26,713 nucleotides of DNA from Actinomycetes bacterium (GTDB lineage Bacteria > Actinomycetota > Actinomycetes > Propionibacteriales > Propionibacteriaceae): positions 1 through 26,713 of the forward strand of contig JAEZYG010000016.1 of assembly GCA_023419175.1 (NCBI GenBank). The letters are read 5' to 3'. Within the stretch, counting starts at the first letter, position 1, and the number at the start of each line of letters is the position of its first letter. Below, in pieces: positions 8,072-16,545 of the stretch. Position numbers and translations under genes: made by a program. The notes below the pieces were generated by a model, which saw nothing but the letters and a program-made list of their open reading frames with translations, did no database searches and had not been told where the DNA came from.

Positions 8072-8917
8072 GTGAATCCACGATGGCAACGCATTGAGCC
8101 AGCTATGGATCTTCTCGTCTGCCCCCATTGTTATCACCCTTTAAATCGTGTGGGCTCTCGTCTCCTCTGCCCACAATCGCATAGCTTCGACATCGCTCGC
8201 CAAGGCTATGTCAATCTTCTTGGGAAAGCTGCTCCTGCCAATGCAGATAGCTCGGCAATGATCCAATCGCGAGCCTCCTTCCTTGAGGCTGGACATTACC
8301 GTCCACTTGTCGATCATGCTTATACGATGATCTCTCCCCACTCCCCCATCTACTCCATAGCAGATTTGGGCGCTGGTAGCGGCTATTATCTATCCTCCTT
8401 GATCGACCGTCTACACCCCTCACGCCATCTGGCTAGCGATATCTCTCCAGCCGCTGCTCGATATTGCGCTTCATGCGGGCTAGCTTCTATCGTCGCCGAT
8501 TCTTGGCAGAGGTTACCGATCGCCGATCACTGTATCGACCTCGCTCTTTCCTGTTTCGCTCCGCGCCAGATGAGCCAATTCCACCGCATCATTCGCCCTT
8601 CGGGCTATCTGCTCATCATCTGTCCGGGAAAAGATCATCTTGCTTCTTTGAGGAAGAGCTTCGATCTGCTCTCCATCTTCGACGACAAGATTCCTTCCAT
8701 TCTGACTCAAGCTAGACAGGCGGGCTTTAACCTTATCGATAGAGATGATCTGTCATTTACCATCACCTTAAACTTTAATGAATTATCCTCACTTATTGCG
8801 ATGGGGCCCAACGCCTTCCACTCGCAACGATATAACTCCACCCTTCAATCCCATGAGAACGATGAAGAGTTCACCACACAGGTTCAAGGAATCTTCTTAC
8901 TCTTCCAAAGTAAATAA
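8072..8917 (+). CDS. rlmA: 23S rRNA (guanine-N1)-methyltransferase, RlmA family
   Basis: This is a SAM-dependent methyltransferase that modifies a guanine N1 in 23S rRNA helix 33-35 (G745 in RlmAI, G748 in the Gram-positive RlmAII/TlrB group). The 281-residue protein starts with a zinc-binding module, Cys17, Cys20, Cys33 and His37, in the family context CPQSHSFDIARQGYVNLL. The SAM motif ADLGAGSGYY is at about 97-106. As a Gram-positive member it would be expected to act on G748; the sequence alone does not prove this. The start is GTG with AGGAGG 5 bases upstream. It converges with the ABC-F gene, with 37 bases between stop codons and no clear terminator. Confidence 0.88.
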   Translation: MNPRWQRIEPAMDLLVCPHCYHPLNRVGSRLLCPQSHSFDIARQGYVNLLGKAAPANADSSAMIQSRASFLEAGHYRPLVDHAYTMISPHSPIYSIADLGAGSGYYLSSLIDRLHPSRHLASDISPAAARYCASCGLASIVADSWQRLPIADHCIDLALSCFAPRQMSQFHRIIRPSGYLLIICPGKDHLASLRKSFDLLSIFDDKIPSILTQARQAGFNLIDRDDLSFTITLNFNELSSLIAMGPNAFHSQRYNSTLQSHENDEEFTTQVQGIFLLFQSK

Positions 8918-8954
8918 GTGCAATTTAGTTAAACTTATATATTTCCCAACCCGT

Positions 8955-10553
8955 CTAGGCGAGAGAGATAAGATCGGCGTAATCCTCACTCCACAGATCC
9001 TCTACCCCATCTGGCAAGACGATCACCCGTTCAGGGTCGAGGGCTTGGACAGCTCCCTCATCGTGAGTGACTAAGACGATAGCTCCCTCATAGCGGCGGA
9101 TCGCTGCTAAGACTTCTTCGCGAGAGGCGGGATCGAGGTTATTCGTCGGTTCGTCCAAGAGAAGGACATTTGCAGACGAGACCATAAGCATCGCCAGAGC
9201 TAAACGCGTCTTTTCCCCTCCAGAGAGCACCTTCGCCACTTTATGATCGTCATCTCCGCTGAAGAGAAACCCGCCCAAGATCTTGCGAGCTTGCGTCTCG
9301 TTGAGATCAGTAGCTGCGCGCATCATATTTTCCAAGACGGTCTCATCCATATGAAGCTGATCGTGTTCTTGAGCAAAATAGCCCAATTTCAAACCATGTC
9401 CTTCAACAATCTCGCCCATATCGGGAGTTTCAAGCCTGGCGAGCAAACGCAATAAAGTCGTTTTACCAGCACCATTAAGGCCTAAGATCACCACTCGCGA
9501 TCCACGATCAATCGCTAAATCCACCCCGGTGAAAACTTCAAGGGAGCCATAGCATTTCGTCAAGGATCGAGCCATGAGGGGGGTTTTACCACAGCGTGCA
9601 GGAGCTGGAAAGACGATGGAGGCAACCTTATCTTCCTGACGTTGCCCCTCCACAGATGCCAAGAGCTTTTCAGCTCGTTTCTCCATGGAATGAGCAGCGG
9701 ATGCTTTCGTCGCCTTTGCCCCTAATCTCTCAGCTTGAGTGAGAAGTTGAGAAGCCTTGCGCTGGGCATTAGCCCATTCACGTCTCCTGCGTTTCTCGTC
9801 TGTTTCCCGCTGAAGAAGATATGCCTTCCACCCCATCGCATATTGATCAAGAGTCGCACGGTTCGCGTCCAGATGGAAAACTTTCGTAACACTAGCTTCC
9901 AATAGAGACGTATCATGGCTGATCATCATGACAGATCCTGAAAAGGAGGTCAGAAAATCTCGAAGCCACAGGATTGAATCGTGATCGAGATGGTTGGTCG
10001 GCTCGTCGAGCAGGAGAGTGTCAGCATTTGAAAAAAGGATTCTCGCCAACTCGATCCGTCTGCGCTGACCGCCCGATAGCTGCCGTAATGGCTGGGAAAG
10101 AACACGATTTTCTAAACCCAAATTTGCAGCGATTCTACCCGCTTCAGCCTCTGCTGCATAACCATCTGCTGCGATGAATTCAGCTTCAGCACGAGCATAT
10201 GAACGCATCGCCTTCAGCTGATCTTCCCCCTCCGATTTACCCATCTTGGCCTCGTAGGTGCGCATTCTGGCAACGATCCTATCGAGATTGCGCACGCTTA
10301 AGATGCGCGCCTTCGCAGTCTGGTCAAGATCGGCTTCCTTAGGATCTTGAGGCAGATAGCCCAGCGTTCCTGTGCGCATAACCTTTCCGGATGAAGGTAA
10401 ACCTTCACCTGCCAGAATACGCATCATCGTGGTTTTGCCAGCACCATTGCGTCCAACTAAACCGATACGTTCCCCTGCCCCGAGGGAAAAACTTACCGTA
10501 TCGACTAGCAGGCGAGCACCGATACGCACTTCAAGAGAACTCACACTGAGCAC
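8955..10553 (-). CDS. ABC-F family ATP-binding protein
   Basis: A soluble twin ABC ATPase without membrane segments, 532 residues. Domain 1 has Walker A GRNGAGKTT (34-42), signature LSGGQRRR (about 159) and Walker B LLLDEPTNHLD; domain 2 has GLNGAGKTT (357-365), LSGGEKTR and LLLDEPTNNLD. A charged linker of roughly 60 residues (about 245-310) connects them. Proteins of this family bind the ribosomal E site and tune translation, and some give resistance to exit-tunnel antibiotics. Its place after the SUF operon matches Rv1473 of M. tuberculosis as I recall. The start is GTG with GAGGTGAT just upstream. It lies beyond the sufT terminator, so it probably has its own promoter. Confidence 0.9.
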   Translation of the reverse strand: MLSVSSLEVRIGARLLVDTVSFSLGAGERIGLVGRNGAGKTTMMRILAGEGLPSSGKVMRTGTLGYLPQDPKEADLDQTAKARILSVRNLDRIVARMRTYEAKMGKSEGEDQLKAMRSYARAEAEFIAADGYAAEAEAGRIAANLGLENRVLSQPLRQLSGGQRRRIELARILFSNADTLLLDEPTNHLDHDSILWLRDFLTSFSGSVMMISHDTSLLEASVTKVFHLDANRATLDQYAMGWKAYLLQRETDEKRRRREWANAQRKASQLLTQAERLGAKATKASAAHSMEKRAEKLLASVEGQRQEDKVASIVFPAPARCGKTPLMARSLTKCYGSLEVFTGVDLAIDRGSRVVILGLNGAGKTTLLRLLARLETPDMGEIVEGHGLKLGYFAQEHDQLHMDETVLENMMRAATDLNETQARKILGGFLFSGDDDHKVAKVLSGGEKTRLALAMLMVSSANVLLLDEPTNNLDPASREEVLAAIRRYEGAIVLVTHDEGAVQALDPERVIVLPDGVEDLWSEDYADLISLA

Positions 10554-10639
10554 AGATCACCTCACAGATAACAAACCCCGTCCATGCTAGCGCTATCAGA
10601 ACCAGTGGAGGCAATAGAGAGGCGAGCTTCTATCCAGCC

Positions 10640-10680
10640 ATATAAAGACGGTAGATCGCCGATAGTCGACGATCTACCGC
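10640..10680 (-). terminator. intrinsic terminator of the suf operon
   Basis: CGGTAGATCG (10649-10658) and CGATCTACCG (10670-10679) form a perfect 10-bp stem with an 11-base loop. On the minus strand it is followed by TCTTTATAT. It lies 12 bases after the sufT stop and separates the suf operon from the ABC-F gene. The remaining 95 bases up to the ABC-F start must hold that gene's promoter; no strong hexamers are evident. Confidence 0.8.
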
Positions 10681-10691
10681 CATGCAAAGTA

Positions 10692-11102
10692 TCAGATCAT
10701 GAATCCAAGAGCTTGGAGTTGCTCTCGTCCATCATCGGTGATCATATCCATCGTCCACGGGGGAAGCCACACCCAATTGATCGTGACGCTGCGCGCCAGC
10801 TGACCCAAAGCGGCTTGAGCTTCCCACTCGATCTGATCGGTCAACGGACATGCCGGACTGGTCAACGTCATATCTAGAGTGACGTTGAGCTCATCGTCGA
10901 TATCGATCCCATAGACCAAACCCAAATCGACGACGTTAACCATCAATTCCGGATCGACAACTTCTTTCAAAGCCTCGCGGAGAACTACTTTCTTCTCCTC
11001 AAGGCTAGCCTCAGCCCAGGTACGTTCAGCACTTGATGTCCCAGGAAGATCATCTTTCACCAGATCGGAAGGCCTGGGCGTATTCTCAATCGCCTCGTCC
11101 AT
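10692..11102 (-). CDS. sufT: SUF Fe-S assembly protein SufT (MIP18/DUF59 family)
   Basis: SufT is a small helper in Fe-S cluster maturation, found at the end of many actinomycete and Firmicute suf operons. The 136-residue product contains the DUF59 core: LREALKEVVDPELMVNVVDLG, then the motif with the conserved Cys, TLTSPACPLTDQ, and a C-terminal WLPPWTMDMIT block. A longer frame opens upstream, but the ATG at 11102 is preferred: AAGGAG is at proper spacing and the sufU TGA ends just one base before. It is the last suf gene before the terminator. Confidence 0.9.
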   Translation of the reverse strand: MDEAIENTPRPSDLVKDDLPGTSSAERTWAEASLEEKKVVLREALKEVVDPELMVNVVDLGLVYGIDIDDELNVTLDMTLTSPACPLTDQIEWEAQAALGQLARSVTINWVWLPPWTMDMITDDGREQLQALGFMI

Positions 11103-11103
11103 G

Positions 11104-11559
11104 TCACTCCTTATTCTCAGAGATATCTCCACCGGCTTGAGCGATGGCATCGCGCAGAGCCGACCAACCGAGCATCGCACATTTCACACGGGCGGGAAAT
11201 TGGGCGACACCGTGAAAAGCGATCGCATCTTCAAGGCGATCTTCATCGGGTTCAATCTGACCTTGGGATTCCATCATCGTACGAAAATCGCTGAATATCC
11301 CCATCGCTTCGTTGATATTTTTCCCGATCACCAGATCGGTCATGATCGATGTGGACGCTTGAGAAATCGAACATCCCTCAGCTTCATAGGAGACATCGGT
11401 GATGGTTTCACCATCCAAAGCCACCCTCAACGTCAGCTCATCACCACAGCTTGGATTGACGTGATGCACCTGCGAGCCATGTCCCTCTCGCAGACCGGAA
11501 TGATGCTTTTCACGGTAGTGATCCAAAATGATGTCTTGATACATCTGCTCAACGTCCAT
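11104..11559 (-). CDS. sufU: SUF scaffold/sulfur-transfer protein SufU
   Basis: SufU is a zinc protein that accepts sulfur from the cysteine desulfurase SufS and passes it to the SufBCD scaffold. The 151-residue product shows the expected ligands: Cys38 and Asp40 in NPSCGDEL, Cys63 in AEGCSISQAS, and Cys127 in ARVKCAML. The SufU-specific insertion (about 80-115) is present, separating it from IscU. The start is chosen as the second of two adjacent ATGs, sharing its A with the sufS TGA, because GAGGAG then sits at the usual 6-base spacing; the ATG at 11562 is the alternative. Confidence 0.93.
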   Translation of the reverse strand: MDVEQMYQDIILDHYREKHHSGLREGHGSQVHHVNPSCGDELTLRVALDGETITDVSYEAEGCSISQASTSIMTDLVIGKNINEAMGIFSDFRTMMESQGQIEPDEDRLEDAIAFHGVAQFPARVKCAMLGWSALRDAIAQAGGDISENKE

Positions 11560-12806
11560 CATGATCTCCTCATCTTTCCAGTGAAGAAACGGTGAGCCCA
11601 ATCCACCGCATCCACGAGAGCCTCTATCTCCTGCATAGACGTATAGAGATATGCCGATGCACGCGATGAGCTTTGAATCCCCAAACGCTTATGCAAAGGG
11701 GCAGCGCAATGATGTCCACCGCGTACCGCCACTCCCCTAGAGTCGAGCAATTGCATCACATCGTGAGGGTGCACGCCCTCCACAGTAAACGCCACAGCTG
11801 AAGCGCGATCAGCATCGTCTAGTGGCCCTATGATCTTCACAGATCCTAAAGCAGACAGACCTTCTATCATCGCCGCTGTCATCGCACGATCATGGGCTTC
11901 GATGGATTCCATTCCCAGATCGGATAGATAATCGATTGCCGCAGCCAAACCGACTGCCTGAGCGATCGGCTGAGTACCAGCTTCAAAGCGATAGGGAGGA
12001 TTGGCGTAGGTGGATTTTTCCATCGTCACGACCGAAATCATCTCCCCTCCTCCCAAGAAAGGCGGGAGAGAAGCGAGCAGATCATAACGCCCCCACAAGA
12101 CGCCGATTCCGGTAGGAGCACACATTTTATGTCCGGTGAACGCCACAAGATCGGCGCCCAATGCTGATACCTCACACGGACGTCCGGGTACAGCCTGGGA
12201 TGCATCGACCACCATGAGAGCGCCGACACTATGAGCCTGAGCAGCGATGTGCGCAATCGGATTGATCGTTCCCAAGACATTGCTTGCCCAGGTCAGTGAG
12301 ACGATCTTTGTTCTCTCATTGATAAGACCTTCAGCCTCAGCACGAGCCAAATCGAGATGCCCATCTTCGGTGATATCGAACCATCGTAGGCGAGCTCCTG
12401 TCCGTTCAGCGGCAAGTTGCCAGGGAACCAGATTGGAGTGATGCTCCATGACCGAGACGACAATCTCATCGCCTTCTTTAAGATCAGCGGTCAAAATATG
12501 AGCTGCCATATTGAGAGCTTCAGAGGCATTCTTCGTGAAGATGATCTCTTCACTGCGGGTAGCGCAGATGAAATCGGCCACCTTCGTGCGAGCCTGTTCA
12601 TAGGCCATCGTCGATTCAGCTCCCAGTTGATGCATCGCCCGAGAGATATTGGCGTTGTGCATCCGATAATGATTATCGACAGCCTCGATGACCTGACGCG
12701 GCTTTTGGGAGGTATTGGCGGAATCGAGATAGGCGAGAGGATATTTCCCGATCATACGATCCAAGATCGGGAAATCCTTTCTCACCAATTCCAGGTCGTA
12801 GCTCAC
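11559..12806 (-). CDS. sufS: cysteine desulfurase SufS
   Basis: SufS is a PLP-dependent group II cysteine desulfurase that releases sulfur from L-cysteine for Fe-S assembly. The 415-residue product opens with VRKDFPILDR, and has YLDSANTSQKP, the PLP lysine in FTGHKMCAPTG (Lys227) and the catalytic persulfide cysteine in RGGHHCAAPLH (Cys367). RGGHHCA with a short loop marks the SufS rather than IscS type. The start is GTG, overlapping the sufC TGA by 4 bases (GTGA), and the stop overlaps the sufU start, so expression of the three genes is probably coupled. Confidence 0.96.
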   Translation of the reverse strand: MSYDLELVRKDFPILDRMIGKYPLAYLDSANTSQKPRQVIEAVDNHYRMHNANISRAMHQLGAESTMAYEQARTKVADFICATRSEEIIFTKNASEALNMAAHILTADLKEGDEIVVSVMEHHSNLVPWQLAAERTGARLRWFDITEDGHLDLARAEAEGLINERTKIVSLTWASNVLGTINPIAHIAAQAHSVGALMVVDASQAVPGRPCEVSALGADLVAFTGHKMCAPTGIGVLWGRYDLLASLPPFLGGGEMISVVTMEKSTYANPPYRFEAGTQPIAQAVGLAAAIDYLSDLGMESIEAHDRAMTAAMIEGLSALGSVKIIGPLDDADRASAVAFTVEGVHPHDVMQLLDSRGVAVRGGHHCAAPLHKRLGIQSSSRASAYLYTSMQEIEALVDAVDWAHRFFTGKMRRS

Positions 12807-13564
12807 GCCTTTACAGCTTTCACATATTCGTCATAGCCATTGACTTCGAGTTGATCTGCCAACTCGCGTCCGCCACTGGCGACTACACGTCCCCCTACAA
12901 AGACGTGAATATGAGTCGGCTCGATATAGCGCAAGATACGCGAATAGTGGGTGATGAGCAAGACTCCGCGATCTCCCTGTTCAGCGAAACGGTTGATACC
13001 TTGAGCGACCACGCGTACAGCATCGATATCGAGACCAGAATCGATCTCATCGAGGACAGCCACCTTGGGATTGAGCAGATCCATCTGGACGATTTCGCCG
13101 CGCTTCTTCTCACCGCCAGAGAAACCCTCATTGATAGAACGCGAAGCGAAGGAGGGATCCATCTCCATGCGTTCTAACGCTTCGGCCACCTGTTTCGGCC
13201 AGGTGCGAACCTTGGGGGCTTCCCCGTCCAAAGCAGTCTTGGCGGTGCGCAAGAAATTCGTCGTCGAAACCCCAGAAACCTCCACCGGATATTGCATGGC
13301 GAGGAAGAGACCTGCGCGAGCTCTCTCATCAACGCTCAATTCGGTCAATTCCACACCGTCCAGCTTTACCGAACCGGAAGTGATGGTGTACTTGGGGTGG
13401 CCTGCGATGGCATATGCCAAGGTGGACTTACCCGAACCGTTAGGACCCATGATCGCATGGACTTCCCCGGTATTGATCGTCAGATCAACACCTTTCAAAA
13501 TCTTTTTCGGACCGGATTCGGTCTCCACATCGACATGCAAATCGCTGATGACAAGATTGGCCAT
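12803..13564 (-). CDS. sufC: SUF complex ATPase SufC
   Basis: SufC is the ABC-type ATPase of the cytoplasmic SufBCD Fe-S scaffold. The 253-residue product has Walker A GPNGSGKST (40-48), a Q-loop segment AMQYPVEVSGVS, the signature GFSGGEKKR, Walker B VAVLDEIDSGLDID, and the switch His in LLITHYSR. DEIDSGLD is a SufC hallmark that separates it from transport ATPases. AGGAG lies 11 bases before the ATG, overlapping the end of the Rieske gene 5 bases upstream. Confidence 0.96.
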   Translation of the reverse strand: MANLVISDLHVDVETESGPKKILKGVDLTINTGEVHAIMGPNGSGKSTLAYAIAGHPKYTITSGSVKLDGVELTELSVDERARAGLFLAMQYPVEVSGVSTTNFLRTAKTALDGEAPKVRTWPKQVAEALERMEMDPSFASRSINEGFSGGEKKRGEIVQMDLLNPKVAVLDEIDSGLDIDAVRVVAQGINRFAEQGDRGVLLITHYSRILRYIEPTHIHVFVGGRVVASGGRELADQLEVNGYDEYVKAVKA

Positions 13565-13569
13565 GATTG

Positions 13570-13911
13570 CTAGTTCTCCTGATTATTACGTGGATGATCA
13601 ACGTCTATGAAGATCTGTCCATCATCTACCGTGCATTCGTAGACGGGGACAGGTGCGGTTGCCGGTAGTGAACGAGGTTCACCTGTGCGTAAATCGAAAG
13701 TGGCTCCGTGCAGATAGCATTCAATCGTGCAATCCCACTGGTCAACATCACCTTCCGAAAGGGCGACTTTCGCGTGGGAGCATTCATCGTTAATTGCGAA
13801 TATCTCATCGCCGATCTTAACGATCGCCACCTGCATATCGCGACCAGGAATCTCAACGCTCAGCGGAATATCGCCGATATCGTCGACAGCCGCGACACGG
13901 ATTGGACTCAT
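13570..13911 (-). CDS. Rieske-type [2Fe-2S] ferredoxin
   Basis: A 113-residue Rieske protein without a signal or membrane segment. The cluster ligands are complete: Cys44-Ser-His46 in DECSHAKVAL and Cys65-x2-His68 in ECYLHGATFD. Small soluble proteins of this kind serve as electron carriers, often of the NirD or dioxygenase-ferredoxin type. Its place between sufD and sufC suggests a role in cluster assembly or in supplying electrons, but this is inferred from position. The ATG shares one base with the sufD stop (TGATG), so translation is probably coupled. Confidence 0.9.
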   Translation of the reverse strand: MSPIRVAAVDDIGDIPLSVEIPGRDMQVAIVKIGDEIFAINDECSHAKVALSEGDVDQWDCTIECYLHGATFDLRTGEPRSLPATAPVPVYECTVDDGQIFIDVDHPRNNQEN

Positions 13912-15077
13912 CAGTTCTCCTCAGCAGACAAGAGGGATTCGTGAGCGACACCTTCGATTGAAGCCAACTGATCGTCTAGAGCCTTGACAAGGCGCTTTTC
14001 AATCTCGGGGAGGCGGATACGTCCGATGATATCGAGGAAGAATCCCTCAACGATCAAACGGCGAGCTTTGTCCTCGGGAATGCCGCGACTGCGTAGATAG
14101 AACAATTGCTCCTCATCAAAGCGTCCTGTCGATGAGGAGTGACCCGCTCCACGGATCTCTCCGGTTTCGATTTCCAGATTGGGAACCGAATCGGCGCGAC
14201 ACCCTTCGGTCAAGACGAGATTCTTATTGGATTCATAGGTCTCAATATCTTCAGCAACCGAGCGAATGAGCACATCGCCAATCCATACTGAATGGGCGCC
14301 CTTTCCTTGAAGAGCTCCACGGTAGTCCACATGGGATTCGGTGTGAGGGGCATTGTGATCGACGAAGAGACGATGCTCTACATGTTGATCGGATTGAGCG
14401 AAATAGATTCCAAGCTGTTCAAGAACACCTCCAGGACCGTCATATTCTGCCCTCTCGACGATGCGCACTGTCCCCTGACCGATCGAGGCTTGCACCGTCC
14501 GCACATGAGCGTCACGACCGACCTTGATCGACAGCTGGGATCCGTGGACAGCTCCAACCTGCCAATCTTGAAGGGAAAGCAGATCCAATTGAGCCGATTC
14601 GTCCACCGTGAATTCCACCTTGGAAGCGAGCGATCCGCTTCCGCTATGACGCAAAACCACCGTAGCTCTGGCGTGATGTCCAATCTGGACGATCAGATGC
14701 CCGAAGCGGGTTTGTTCATCGGCATCAAGAAAGATAGTAATGGGTTCATCGACGATCGTTTCAGCAGGAACCGTGATGAGCTGAGCACTCTTATCTCCAG
14801 CGTAGACGGCATTGGTCGCCACCAGATCAACTGGAGCATCCCAGGAGATCTCGCGAGCTTTATCGATATCGATTATCTGGCTGGTCACATTGGCGGGAAG
14901 TTCGCTCGTCCAACGAGCGCTCACGCCCTCGCTATCGAAGAGGGGGGCGAAGCGCTCAATCGGCGTGAAACGCCACACCTCCTCGCGTCCATGTGGACGG
15001 GGATGAAAATCTGGCTCCCACGAAGGTGTGGGGTGCAGATGTGAACTGATGGTTTCAGGTGCGTTCATTCTTGTCAT
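13911..15077 (-). CDS. sufD: SUF scaffold subunit SufD
   Basis: SufD pairs with SufB in the SufBC2D scaffold. The 388-residue product has the beta-helix core and the family end: GHSSSTGRFDEEQLFYLRSRG followed by the C-terminal helical domain (ARRLIVEGFF). The His in the GHSSSTG segment corresponds to the conserved catalytic His of SufD. Two starts are possible, ATG 15077 (AAGGAG only 2 bases upstream) and ATG 15068 (11 bases from the same element); neither spacing is ideal, so the first four residues are uncertain. Confidence 0.93.
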   Translation of the reverse strand: MTRMNAPETISSHLHPTPSWEPDFHPRPHGREEVWRFTPIERFAPLFDSEGVSARWTSELPANVTSQIIDIDKAREISWDAPVDLVATNAVYAGDKSAQLITVPAETIVDEPITIFLDADEQTRFGHLIVQIGHHARATVVLRHSGSGSLASKVEFTVDESAQLDLLSLQDWQVGAVHGSQLSIKVGRDAHVRTVQASIGQGTVRIVERAEYDGPGGVLEQLGIYFAQSDQHVEHRLFVDHNAPHTESHVDYRGALQGKGAHSVWIGDVLIRSVAEDIETYESNKNLVLTEGCRADSVPNLEIETGEIRGAGHSSSTGRFDEEQLFYLRSRGIPEDKARRLIVEGFFLDIIGRIRLPEIEKRLVKALDDQLASIEGVAHESLLSAEEN

Positions 15078-15107
15078 AACTCCTTCTTACAGTCAGTTCG
15101 ACCGGCG

Positions 15108-16541
15108 TCAGCCGACCGCACCTTCCATCTGCAGCTCGATCAGTCGATTCAATTCCAAGGCGTATTCCATCGGCAATTCACGCGCGATGGGTTCAACGAA
15201 TCCGCGCACCACCATCGCACCTGCCTCATCCTCGTCTAGACCACGCTGCATCAGATAGAACAACTGATCCTCGCTGATTTTGGAGACGGTGGCTTCGTGA
15301 GCCATCGAGACGTCTTCTTCTTGAACATCGACATAGGGATAGGTATCGGTACGAGAGACGTTATCGACTAGCAGGGCATCGCATTTAACTGACGAGGCTG
15401 AATGAAGAGCTCCTGGCTCCACTTTGACCAGACCGCGATAGGCTGAGCGTCCACCGGAACGCGATACGGATTTCGACACGATGGTCGATGAGGTATGCGG
15501 GGCGCAATGAACCATCTTCGAGCCGGTATCTTGATGCTGTCCTGCACCGGCAAAGGCCACAGACAATGTCTCCCCTTTAGCGTGAGGGCCCATGAGCCAT
15601 ACGCCGGGATATTTCATGGTGGCTTTAGCGCCGATATTGCCGTCTACCCATTCCATCGTGGCGCCTTCCTCAGCGATAGCTCGCTTGGTGACCAAGTTGT
15701 AGACATTCGTCGACCAGTTTTGAATGGTGGAATAGCGCACGCGTGCATTCTTCTTGACGATGATCTCGACCACTGCAGAGTGCAAAGAGTCGGATTTGTA
15801 GATCGGAGCGGTACATCCTTCAACGTAGTGGACGTAGGATCCTTCGTCCGCGATGATCAAAGTACGCTCAAACTGACCCATATTTTCCGTATTGATGCGG
15901 AAATAAGCCTGCAGAGGGATCGAAACGTGAACGCCTTTGGGCACATAAATGAACGACCCACCCGACCAAACGGCGGTATTGAGAGCGGAGAATTTATTGT
16001 CTCCAGCCGGAATCACAGTGCCGAAATACTGCTCGAAAAGATCGGGGTGCTCGCGCAAGGCGGTATCGGTATCAAGAAAGATAACCCCTTGACTTTCCAA
16101 TTCTTCATTGATCTTGTGATAGACAACCTCAGATTCATACTGGGCTGCCACACCTGAAACTAGACGCGCTTTCTCCGCTTCGGGAATACCCAATTTGTCG
16201 TAGGTGTTGCGGATATCCTCAGGTAAATCATCCCAGGATTGAGCCTGACGATCGGTGGGGCGCACATAGTATTTAATCTCATCGAAATCGATTTCCGATA
16301 GATCAGCACCCCAGGTGGGCATGGGCTTGCGTTCAAAGAGTTTAAGAGCTTTCAAGCGAGCTTTCAGCATCCACTCAGGCTCGCCTTTGATTTCAGAAAT
16401 ATTGCGCACGACATCCTCGCTGAGGCCACGTTGAGCTGCTGCTCCTGCCTCATCGGAATCGTGCCAGCCCCATCGGTATGTGGAGAGAGCTTCAATATGC
16501 TCTTCCTGAGTGGGCTGCTCCTGACTGTTTTGAGTGCTCAT
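15108..16541 (-). CDS. sufB: SUF scaffold subunit SufB
   Basis: SufB is the central scaffold protein on which Fe-S clusters form. From ATG 16541 the product is 477 residues. It begins with a short variable segment, then RWGWHDSDEAG and the long beta-helix. Near the C terminus SVKCDALLVD carries the conserved cluster Cys and MAHEATVSKISEDQLFYL the conserved Glu and the SufB/SufD motif. It is uninterrupted, with no intein, unlike the M. tuberculosis protein. A longer frame runs upstream through sufR but lacks plausible sequence; AAAGGTGA before the ATG at 16541 decides the start, which lies 4 bases after the sufR stop. Confidence 0.96.
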   Translation of the reverse strand: MSTQNSQEQPTQEEHIEALSTYRWGWHDSDEAGAAAQRGLSEDVVRNISEIKGEPEWMLKARLKALKLFERKPMPTWGADLSEIDFDEIKYYVRPTDRQAQSWDDLPEDIRNTYDKLGIPEAEKARLVSGVAAQYESEVVYHKINEELESQGVIFLDTDTALREHPDLFEQYFGTVIPAGDNKFSALNTAVWSGGSFIYVPKGVHVSIPLQAYFRINTENMGQFERTLIIADEGSYVHYVEGCTAPIYKSDSLHSAVVEIIVKKNARVRYSTIQNWSTNVYNLVTKRAIAEEGATMEWVDGNIGAKATMKYPGVWLMGPHAKGETLSVAFAGAGQHQDTGSKMVHCAPHTSSTIVSKSVSRSGGRSAYRGLVKVEPGALHSASSVKCDALLVDNVSRTDTYPYVDVQEEDVSMAHEATVSKISEDQLFYLMQRGLDEDEAGAMVVRGFVEPIARELPMEYALELNRLIELQMEGAVG

Positions 16542-16545
16542 GCAT

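Noticed and set aside
15495..16157. A 220-codon plus-strand frame opposite sufB.
   Set aside because: Shadow of the well-supported sufB gene; no ribosome binding site or recognised motif.
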